From assembly GCA_963754445.1 (NCBI GenBank), contig CAVWFT010000002.1:310001-374000 (forward strand): 64,000 bases of DNA, written 5' to 3'. The stretch is from Bog-473 sp963754445 (GTDB lineage: Bacteria > Actinomycetota > Acidimicrobiia > Acidimicrobiales > RAAP-2). The notes under the pieces are model-generated. The model did not search any database and was not told the DNA's origin. It saw nothing but the letters and a program-made list of their open reading frames with translations. Each line of letters starts with the position of its first letter. Position 1 is the first letter of the stretch. Of this stretch, positions 45,060 through 53,195 are shown piece after piece. Both the position numbers and the translations under genes were made by a program.

Positions 45060-48044
45060 GTGCGGATCGAGCTACCGCCTCATCTCGAGAGCCTGGTCCA
45101 TGGGAGTGATTATGAAGCTGCACTTCTGGACTTCCTAAACATCTCATCGCATGTGCTGCAAGACAACAAACTTCCGTTCTTTCCGGCCTTCACGGATCAC
45201 GGCATCGAACACATATCGGGCGTTCTGGCCGTGGCTGAGCGACTCATCCCCGAGTCGGCTTTTGACGAAGCGCTTCAGGACAGCGACGCTGCTGCGTTGA
45301 TCTACTCGTGTGTTCTTCATGACTTCGCGATGCACATCCGCGAAACTGGCTTTGTCGAGCTGGTTAGCGACACCACCAAATGGAAGCCGTTGGGGTGGTT
45401 CTCAAAAGACCAGGAGGGTCGACCGCGCGACATCCCGTGGCCGGACCTCTGGCGAGACTTCCAGTACGAGGCACAGCATTTCTCCGAGTCCGACCTCAAT
45501 CGTATTCTCGGACCGAATCATGCGGGCGTTCCGTCCGTAGGCTACGAATCTCCACTTTCTCCAACCACATGGACAGAGCATGATCGGCTTATCGTTGGGG
45601 AATTTCTTCGGCGGCACCATGCTCGGTTGGCGCATGAAATCGCAATGTACGGAATGCCTGGTGCTGAGTCCTCGTTCCCGGTTCTCGCCCAGCAGGACAG
45701 TTCGATGGCCCGAGTCGCAGGCGTATGTGCGCGCTCCCACAACGAGTCGCTTCGGATTATGCGGAGTTATACCAATTACCTGAGTCCCGGCAATCTTCGT
45801 CCTGAAGGCGTGCTTGCCATCTATGTCATGGCCGTGCTGCGCGTTGCCGACTATCTCCAGATCGAGAGCCGCCGGGCCCCTCTCGTGTTGCTGAAGTTGA
45901 GAACTGCGGAGAGCAGAACGAGTCAGGAGGAGTGGGCAAAACATGCTGCAATAACCCACATCTCGTGGGAAAACGACGACCCCGCCGCTATCTATATCAC
46001 CGTCTCAAGTGACCACACTCTGAGGATCCACTTACTCCTACGCGAGCTCTTCGCGGATCTTCAGCGTGAGATGGACGCGTCAACCGCGGTCATACGAGAG
46101 ACGTACGCGACGCAGGGGGATACACCGCTGCGACTGAGTCGGGTTCGAATCATCCACAATCTCGACGCGAAGAGCTTGCTGGACGAATTGAATTTCGTAC
46201 CGGAAGCAGCCTCCCTACTTAGCGGTCCTGATCTGTTTCGTCTGGTGATTTCTAGTCTCTACGGAGATGAACCGTCAGTGGCAGGTCGGGAGCTAATCCA
46301 AAATGCGGTGGATGCCGTTCGAAGGCGGCGCGCCTATGAGCGAGATCACGACTTAACGCTCGACGCAGGATACGACCAGCCCGTTGATGTACTCATCGAG
46401 ATTCTTCACGTCGGTACTGATGACGGCCTCTTTCGCATAACTGACCATGGCATCGGGATGACGCCCAATGAGGTCGTTGAGTACTTTCTGAAGGCAGGCG
46501 CGACGCTAAGGAGGGCTACTGGCCGGAGCGAGAGCCCGGCGAACCCTGCCGACTTTCAGGTGGGATGGTTTGGAATCGGCGCTTTTGCCGCGTTTCTACT
46601 CGGCCGTTCGATGAATGTGGTGACGCGCTCTCCGGGCCAGCCGAGGGGAATTCGCTTTAAGGCGAGTCTCGATGACGATCTAATCGAATTGTTGTGGGTT
46701 GATGACTGTCCGGTGGGAACTCGGATCGAAATCCCGTTTCGTAAATCAGCACTGCCTATTGCAGACAACAGATTCGTGTCTCGAGACGAAGATCAGCTCG
46801 AAGACTTAATCGCGGATATCGCAAAGTTCTATCGGCTCAAGGATCCCAGCGTTCAGTACAGGCTCTCATCAGACTCCGGTGAGGAATTGTGGTCCAGTAG
46901 AGGCGCGAGAGACGTCCCGTCTTTAGGAAAGCGATCCGGCGACGAATGGCGAAGGATCAGCGGCGGTGGAATTGACGCCGTGTACTGGACCGCAAGGGAG
47001 GCCGAATGGGATGAAAGAATCGGTTCTGGATCTTATGAACAATGGGTCGTGCACAACGGGATGTTGATAGCTAAGCCCGACGAGGACTTCTTGGATCGCA
47101 CCCGCTATAAGTGGACTGACGAAGTAAGCGCCAGCACCGTTATTCGGCCCAGCATTGTGGTGTACGACGCAAAGCACATTCTCGGGCTTACACTCAATCG
47201 ATACGCGCTAGAACGACAAACTCTTCCTTTTGAGGCCGAACTTCTAGCGAGCATCGCGATCGACGTTGTTGGGCATGCGTTAGTAGCCGGTGACGTTCAT
47301 TACCCCTTGGGGACTGAGTGGGGTTTGCAACCTGTCTACTCGAATCGTCGTTGGGCGCCGCTTACTTCGGCTGTTGGCAAGACGTTGGGAATTTCTGAAC
47401 TAATAGTGATCTGGACTGAGTCGGCGCGTCCGGGCAAGCTCTCAAGTGAACTCAAGGTCCGCCTGTTGAACGACCTGGGTGAGAACGGGGTTGGACTGGT
47501 GAACCTGGGTGCATCACGCCTTTACCCAGATCACGATACTGATTACATGCCAGATGAAGAGATATGGCAGCGCCGTAATTGGGGGTTTTCTGCCTTAGAT
47601 ATATGGAGTGGCAACCGAAACATTGCCGAATTGTGTGGTGGCAGCGTCGTTGAGACCTGGATTGCGAGCAATCACTCAGTCGACTTGAGCTACATGGATC
47701 CCGAGGAAGACGATGAAAAACGTAACGGCGAGCACCAGCGAGCACCAGCGACTCCGAATCCCTCGATCCTGGGCAAATCCGACAAGAAGTCAGCAAGCAG
47801 TCTCGGTCGCCTGTTGATCGAACTCCGCTCTGAACTTGCCATCGAAGGCATTGGGATTTCACGGGTACGTCTTTCCAATCAGCCGTCTATGGATCCCTTC
47901 TCCGATTTCTGGAACCTCCACCTGCAGGGGGGACTTTCAATAGCTGCAACGGCAAGGGGACGGAGTCGCTCTCGACTTGAGGCGGGTCATGGACCCTTAG
48001 CGGTAGCCATTGCCAAATGGATGCGCACACACCAGCCGACGTGA
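45060..48044 (+). CDS. HD-domain protein fused to an HSP90-like GHKL ATPase
   Basis: 994 residues. An N-terminal HD-type domain has FTDHGIEHI (His47, His51) and VLHDFAMHI (His87-Asp88), a metal-ligand pattern of HD phosphohydrolases. A GHKL ATPase follows: N-box RELIQNAVDAV near 409, D-box ITDHGIGMT near 459, and GWFGIGAFAAF near 500. The remaining 450 residues resemble the middle and C-terminal parts of HSP90/MORC-like proteins in position, not in recognised motif. Fusions of this kind have been noted computationally in bacterial conflict systems. No ribosome site precedes GTG 45060, so it may be read from a leaderless or coupled message. Convergent with the next gene. Confidence 0.8.
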   Translation: MRIELPPHLESLVHGSDYEAALLDFLNISSHVLQDNKLPFFPAFTDHGIEHISGVLAVAERLIPESAFDEALQDSDAAALIYSCVLHDFAMHIRETGFVELVSDTTKWKPLGWFSKDQEGRPRDIPWPDLWRDFQYEAQHFSESDLNRILGPNHAGVPSVGYESPLSPTTWTEHDRLIVGEFLRRHHARLAHEIAMYGMPGAESSFPVLAQQDSSMARVAGVCARSHNESLRIMRSYTNYLSPGNLRPEGVLAIYVMAVLRVADYLQIESRRAPLVLLKLRTAESRTSQEEWAKHAAITHISWENDDPAAIYITVSSDHTLRIHLLLRELFADLQREMDASTAVIRETYATQGDTPLRLSRVRIIHNLDAKSLLDELNFVPEAASLLSGPDLFRLVISSLYGDEPSVAGRELIQNAVDAVRRRRAYERDHDLTLDAGYDQPVDVLIEILHVGTDDGLFRITDHGIGMTPNEVVEYFLKAGATLRRATGRSESPANPADFQVGWFGIGAFAAFLLGRSMNVVTRSPGQPRGIRFKASLDDDLIELLWVDDCPVGTRIEIPFRKSALPIADNRFVSRDEDQLEDLIADIAKFYRLKDPSVQYRLSSDSGEELWSSRGARDVPSLGKRSGDEWRRISGGGIDAVYWTAREAEWDERIGSGSYEQWVVHNGMLIAKPDEDFLDRTRYKWTDEVSASTVIRPSIVVYDAKHILGLTLNRYALERQTLPFEAELLASIAIDVVGHALVAGDVHYPLGTEWGLQPVYSNRRWAPLTSAVGKTLGISELIVIWTESARPGKLSSELKVRLLNDLGENGVGLVNLGASRLYPDHDTDYMPDEEIWQRRNWGFSALDIWSGNRNIAELCGGSVVETWIASNHSVDLSYMDPEEDDEKRNGEHQRAPATPNPSILGKSDKKSASSLGRLLIELRSELAIEGIGISRVRLSNQPSMDPFSDFWNLHLQGGLSIAATARGRSRSRLEAGHGPLAVAIAKWMRTHQPT

Positions 48045-48158
48045 ACGTACCTGACGCCTAATAGCAATCTGTAGCGGGGGTATCTCTTCTGAATGACCAT
48101 CCCGCTCGTGCTGCGTCATCTCATCTCATCTCACCTCGCCGGACGCGGGAGAACTCTC

Positions 48159-50930
48159 TCATTTCGAGGGGTCGTCGCGGCACAGTCCGACGAGGTCGCA
48201 AGCCCCGCAAGCGTCCGTGTCCCATACCGTGAGTTTGGGGAGAATGTTGGCGCGTAGCGCCTCTCCCGCATCTCGGACTTTGTCACGGACTGCAACGAGA
48301 AGTGGATCGGTCACTGCTTCCCGCGTGGTCTTGCCCTTCTCATCGAGGTTAAGCACTTCGATCACATCCGCCGACGTACCAGTCAGTTCCTGGTAGCCCA
48401 CGGCGTAGACGTGCAGCTGATCACGGGTGACGTCTTCTGCTTGCGCGCGTTCCGAGGACTTGAAGTCAACGATCGCCACTTCGCCAGTGTCAAGGCGTCG
48501 TATTAGATCGATACGACCATCGACCGTGATACCCGGTGCCACATGTACTTGGATCTGTTTTTCGGAGAATTCCGTATTGGCGATTTCGTTTCCGTGCGTG
48601 TCAAAGTACCGCTCGAGCGCTTTGATACCGGCCGACCTCAGCTGTTCCTTCAACGCAGGGTACGCAAAGGGTGCATTCAAGTGTCGGTCGATGAGCGCTG
48701 GCGCCGAATCCCTCGTGACCATGTCTCCCTCTAGCGCTCGCTTATGGATTTCCGAAAGCGCGTCGTGAAGACCTTTTCCGTAACCCAGCGCTTCGTGAAT
48801 CGGCGCATTGAAGCCATAGAGGAATCGCAGCTTGAACTGGTAGGAGCATTCGAAGAGATACTTCAGCTCCGAAAAAGACAAGGTGACCTGTGGCGTCTCC
48901 TGAATCGGGTGTGGCGACAGTCGATCGCCGCTGACAAAACTCGGCGTGGTGGAAACCCATTGCTGCGACGCGATGTGATCAAAGAATTCCGAGCGAGTCC
49001 GCTGCTGCTGATTATCCGCAATTGGAGCGAACGTGGCGTAGAGGTACTTCTGGGCTCGCGTCACAGCGACATAGAGCAATCTGGTCTCGTCCTCGAGGGT
49101 ACCGCGGTAGCGAGCCGGGTCGTCGATCGCTTCGTCGGGAATAACGTGTCGAAGAGTGACGCCGCCCATGACTCGCGATGGGAACCGGTTCCTGCGCAAC
49201 GCTGGCAGGAATACCCCGGGCCACTGCAATCCTTTCGCTTGGTGCACAGTCGCAATCGTGACAGCGTTCGGAGTGGCGTAGCCGACGTCGGCGTCGGCGT
49301 CTGCGTAGTAACCATGCGCTTGATGTTGTAGCCACTTGGCGAAGCTCTCGTATTTGGCCTTTGGTTCGGTTGTGAAGTGGATCTGCTCGTAGTCCGAAAT
49401 AACTTGACTGAACTTGCCTAACTGGTAGTAGACGAGTTCGCCTCGTGTTGCGTCGCCAGGCAGGGTGTCCTCGCGAATGCCCAGAGCCTCCAGGAAATCC
49501 AGGTAAAGGCGCTGGATGTTGTAGACCGAATGCCGCCTCCCGCCCCCGAAGTCGCGGCCGAGCTCAAGCACCCTCAGAGCTGTTGCCCAGTCGGCGTCGG
49601 CTGGGAGCAAGAGAGCCTGCTCCCACAAGGCTTTTAACTCGTCAGCGTCGATCTCCCTGACGACAAACCTGAAGATGCCGACGACCGCCTGGACTTCAGG
49701 ACTGTCGAAAAGCTTGTTCAAACCCTTGACAATGAATGGAATGCCTCGACGGCGCAGCTCCTCAACGACAGGCCCGGAATCGCTGGCCACAGATCGGAAG
49801 AGAACTGCGCAGTCGGACCAAGAAAGTCCCCGCGGCTCAGCACCCGGAGCGTCGTGGAACGCTACGCCCTGTAAATGCTCTATGCGGTCGACAATCCACT
49901 TCGCCTCTGCGCCGGGATCGCCAAACGTCAGTGCGAGTAGATCCCCGCGTTCCCATGTCTGGTTCCCGGCAGCCACCATCGCCTTGGGCAATCGTTCTCC
50001 GATGGGTATCCTCTCGGCGACAGACCGCCCGACTTCAACCACACCTCTGCTGGATCGGAAATTGTCATCGAGGGTCACCTTCCGGACGCCCGCGTATCGC
50101 CTGTCGAACGTGATGATGTTTGATACCTGGCTGCCGCGCCACTGGTAGATCGTTTGGTCGTCGTCACCGACTACGCAAAGATTCGCCCCAAACCGCACCA
50201 GCCCACGCACTAGCCGCTCTTGGAGAGGATTGACATCCTGGTATTCGTCAACGACAACGTACTTGATATCGGTCCTGATGTGATCTTGTACTCGCACGTA
50301 GTCCTCGTCTTCGTATGGATCGCCTTCGATGTGATCCACGGCGCTAAGAATGATCTGCGTGTAGTCGAACATCGACTTCTCATCGATGAGAGTCATGTAC
50401 TTCTCGGATGATTCGATCACGCCCGTCGGGACGTGTTCGAAGTCGATCGTGTCCTCGCGCAACACACTAACGATCTGAAGGAATAGCTTTGAGTTGAGAT
50501 ACCGCCTTAGGACGCCCTGTCTCGCCGTAGTTGGGCAAGACGTAAGTCCCGACTGCGCGCTGTAGCGGTCGACCAGTAACTGAGCCGTAATGTCAGTCAG
50601 AACGGAAAACTTAAACTTCTCCGGTACCAGCCGCTGAAGTAGGTCGAGGGCGTAGCCGTGCATGGTCCCGACGTACATTTCTGCTAGCCCGTTGATCTCG
50701 CCAAGTTCACGTGCGACGAGCGACAGGATCCGCTCCTTGAGCTCGGCCGCCGCCCGATCTGTGAACGTAAAGGCGATGATGTTGCGCGGCTCCACATCAG
50801 ATTGCGCCAAGATCGAAGCGATGCGCTGCGAGATGACTTGAGTCTTGCCGGAGCCCGCGCAAGCGATGATCTGCAGCGGCTCGTCGAGGCACCCTATGGC
50901 CTCAGCTTGGGCGGCCGTATAAGAAGTCAC
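48159..50930 (-). CDS. UvrD/PcrA-type helicase with C-terminal AddB-like Fe-S nuclease
   Basis: 923 residues. SF1A helicase motifs: ACAGSGKT (Walker A near 22-29), DEYQDVNPLQ (motif II), GDDDQTIYQWRG (motif III) and TVHQAKGLQWPGVF, then AVTRAQKYLY. The C-terminal 230 residues form a PD-(D/E)XK nuclease: FECSYQF with Cys near 694, VDGRIDLI, IVDFKSS near 820, then CGACDLVGLC at the end. These four Cys (one, then three) match the Fe-S arrangement of AddB-type nucleases. Such proteins are DNA end-processing or restriction-type nucleases. Divergent from the methyltransferase with a 132-bp gap, which implies a shared promoter region. GTG start. Confidence 0.87.
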   Translation of the reverse strand: MTSYTAAQAEAIGCLDEPLQIIACAGSGKTQVISQRIASILAQSDVEPRNIIAFTFTDRAAAELKERILSLVARELGEINGLAEMYVGTMHGYALDLLQRLVPEKFKFSVLTDITAQLLVDRYSAQSGLTSCPTTARQGVLRRYLNSKLFLQIVSVLREDTIDFEHVPTGVIESSEKYMTLIDEKSMFDYTQIILSAVDHIEGDPYEDEDYVRVQDHIRTDIKYVVVDEYQDVNPLQERLVRGLVRFGANLCVVGDDDQTIYQWRGSQVSNIITFDRRYAGVRKVTLDDNFRSSRGVVEVGRSVAERIPIGERLPKAMVAAGNQTWERGDLLALTFGDPGAEAKWIVDRIEHLQGVAFHDAPGAEPRGLSWSDCAVLFRSVASDSGPVVEELRRRGIPFIVKGLNKLFDSPEVQAVVGIFRFVVREIDADELKALWEQALLLPADADWATALRVLELGRDFGGGRRHSVYNIQRLYLDFLEALGIREDTLPGDATRGELVYYQLGKFSQVISDYEQIHFTTEPKAKYESFAKWLQHQAHGYYADADADVGYATPNAVTIATVHQAKGLQWPGVFLPALRRNRFPSRVMGGVTLRHVIPDEAIDDPARYRGTLEDETRLLYVAVTRAQKYLYATFAPIADNQQQRTRSEFFDHIASQQWVSTTPSFVSGDRLSPHPIQETPQVTLSFSELKYLFECSYQFKLRFLYGFNAPIHEALGYGKGLHDALSEIHKRALEGDMVTRDSAPALIDRHLNAPFAYPALKEQLRSAGIKALERYFDTHGNEIANTEFSEKQIQVHVAPGITVDGRIDLIRRLDTGEVAIVDFKSSERAQAEDVTRDQLHVYAVGYQELTGTSADVIEVLNLDEKGKTTREAVTDPLLVAVRDKVRDAGEALRANILPKLTVWDTDACGACDLVGLCRDDPSK

Positions 50931-51062
50931 TCTCTCATCCTGTCAAGGGTAGAGACCGGCTGCACGGAATTCGGAAACATTCCGGCGAGGAACCGGTTCA
51001 TAGATACCGAATAGGTTCCCGCGCTGTGGCAGGCTGTGCCCGCTGCCAATGAAGGACGGATC

Positions 51063-53195
51063 ATGTCTCGACTCAACGACCTTCTGTATCAGCTCAGGAA
51101 GAACGAGCCTGAGCTAGCCCGGGACCTCGAGCGAGAGTTCGAGGTCCTCGCTGACCGTCGATCCTTCGGGCTGAACTTTGAACGCCACGTTCCTGAAGCC
51201 GTCGAACTTCCGGGGCGCAGGGTCCGCAAGGGAGACAAAGTCCGAATTCTGCCGCCACGTGGAGAAGCAGCTGGCGTATCCAACGCCGCGCTCTGGAAGG
51301 TGCTTAAGGTCGACAGCTCTACCGGTACCGGGTTGTTGGGGCTCCTGGACATCACCGCGTCCGAGGACATAGAAGTCGATCTCGAAGTCGCCGAGGCAGC
51401 CGTTAACGATCTGGTCGTCGTCGCAGAATTCCGCGACGCGATCTACCCGGGCCTCGCCTCCACTGCCAAGATCGCGCGGGGAGGCGATAAGCCATTTCAT
51501 ACCGTCATAAACGCTGAGAACTTCCACGCACTTGAGGTGTTGCTATTCACTCATCGCGGCAAGGTGGACTGCATCTACATAGATCCCCCCTATAACACGG
51601 GCGCCAAGGACTGGAAGTACAACAACGACTACGTTGAGGACGACGACCTCTATCGGCACTCCAAGTGGTTGGCTTTCATGGAGCGTCGTCTTCGGCTTGC
51701 TAAGGATCTGCTGAACCCGCAAGCTTCTGCACTGATCGTGACGATAGATGAGCGCGAATATCTGCGTCTGGGTCTGCTTCTGGAACAAACTTTTCCGGAA
51801 GCCAAGATTCAAATGATTTCATCGGTGATTAATCGGAAAGGTGTAGTTCGAACCAACGAACTAACACGCACCAACGAGTTCATCTACGTTGTGCAAGTCG
51901 GCACGCCAGCTCTGGTGCCCGAGCGACAGCAATCCCAAAAGAAGGTTCGTTGGGCGAGCCTTCGGCGGTTTGAGGAACCATCTCGACGCGGTGGACCGCA
52001 GCCAGGTCCCGATCAGTTCTATCCAATATTTGTGGGGGTCGATACAGGTCGCATTGAGGAAATAGGCGATCCGCTTGCGATCGACGTGGATCGTTCCAGC
52101 GTGCTCGACCGTCCCGGCTGTCAGACGATTTGGCCGCTTAAGCCCGACGGCATGGAGATGACCTGGGGCCTTACCGTCGCAACGGTACGAAAACGACTAG
52201 CTGAGGGCTTCGTGAAGGTCGCTCCCGGACGGGGCCGAAATTTGCCAACCTTGTATTACTTGACGAGCGGTCAGATCGCCGAAGTTGAGAGTGGCGACTT
52301 GCTCGTTGTTGGTCAAGATGCAGACGGCTCAGTCGTCGTTGAATTCGCCACCGGGAAAGCTTCCCTTCCAACAACCCAATGGGATAAAGAGTCGCATAAC
52401 GCCCAAAGCAACGGCACCGGCTTACTTAGCGCACTTATTCCCGGGCGTAGGTTTCCCTATGCCAAGTCTCTCTACGCCGTTGAAGACATTCTGCGACTCG
52501 TTGTTGGAGCCAAGACCGACGCCATTGTGGTCGACTTCTTCGCCGGCTCGGGAACTACAGCCCATGCGATGATGCGGCTGAATAGCCAGGACGATGGGAA
52601 TCGGCAATCAATCGTCATTACTAACAATGAGGTGGCTGCGGACCAGCAGAAAGCGCTTCGGGCGAACGGTCTTCGTGTCGGTGATCCAGACTGGGAAAAG
52701 TGGGGCATTTGCGAATACATCACCAAGCCACGCATCGAGAGCGCCGCGACGGGAAGCACTCCGGATGGTGATCCGATCAAGGGTGACTACAAGTTCACGG
52801 ACGAGTTCCCGATGAGTGAAGGCTTTAAGGAAAACGTTGAGTTCTTCACCCTCACATACGAGGCTCCGCTCCGAGTGGCAAGCAACCGCGAGTTTGGAAT
52901 GATCGCCCCTCTGCTCTGGATCCGCGGTGGATCACGCGGTCGCCGTATCGACGATATCTCTGCTGGCTGGGACGTGGCAGACACCTATGGTGTGCTCGCC
53001 GATCTGGACCACACTGAGGACTACCTGAAAGCCATCGCTGCCAATGACACGGTGGAGATTGCCTATGTAGTAACTGACGAAGATCGCCTGTTCGAGTCCG
53101 TCTCACGAGAGCTACCTAGCTACGTCGAGCCTGTCCGTCTCTATGAGGCGTACTTACGTAACTTTGAGATCGAGTCCGGCCGAGGTGCTTCGTGA
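51063..53195 (+). CDS. Beta-class DNA adenine methyltransferase, type III Mod-like
   Basis: 710 residues. Motif IV DPPYNTG begins at Asp174, and motif I, FFAGSGTTAHAMMRLN, comes later near 490, the order of beta-class amino-methyltransferases. The N-terminal 160 residues and the insert between the motifs hold the target recognition part. DPPY indicates N6-adenine (or N4-cytosine) methylation of DNA. AAGGA precedes ATG 51063. The GTGA overlap with the next gene is the usual Mod-Res coupling of type III systems. Confidence 0.88.
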   Translation: MSRLNDLLYQLRKNEPELARDLEREFEVLADRRSFGLNFERHVPEAVELPGRRVRKGDKVRILPPRGEAAGVSNAALWKVLKVDSSTGTGLLGLLDITASEDIEVDLEVAEAAVNDLVVVAEFRDAIYPGLASTAKIARGGDKPFHTVINAENFHALEVLLFTHRGKVDCIYIDPPYNTGAKDWKYNNDYVEDDDLYRHSKWLAFMERRLRLAKDLLNPQASALIVTIDEREYLRLGLLLEQTFPEAKIQMISSVINRKGVVRTNELTRTNEFIYVVQVGTPALVPERQQSQKKVRWASLRRFEEPSRRGGPQPGPDQFYPIFVGVDTGRIEEIGDPLAIDVDRSSVLDRPGCQTIWPLKPDGMEMTWGLTVATVRKRLAEGFVKVAPGRGRNLPTLYYLTSGQIAEVESGDLLVVGQDADGSVVVEFATGKASLPTTQWDKESHNAQSNGTGLLSALIPGRRFPYAKSLYAVEDILRLVVGAKTDAIVVDFFAGSGTTAHAMMRLNSQDDGNRQSIVITNNEVAADQQKALRANGLRVGDPDWEKWGICEYITKPRIESAATGSTPDGDPIKGDYKFTDEFPMSEGFKENVEFFTLTYEAPLRVASNREFGMIAPLLWIRGGSRGRRIDDISAGWDVADTYGVLADLDHTEDYLKAIAANDTVEIAYVVTDEDRLFESVSRELPSYVEPVRLYEAYLRNFEIESGRGAS

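Noticed and set aside
48116..48135. TCATC repeated three times plus TCACC
   Set aside because: A short low-complexity run in a convergent gap; too short and without further structure to call a functional repeat.
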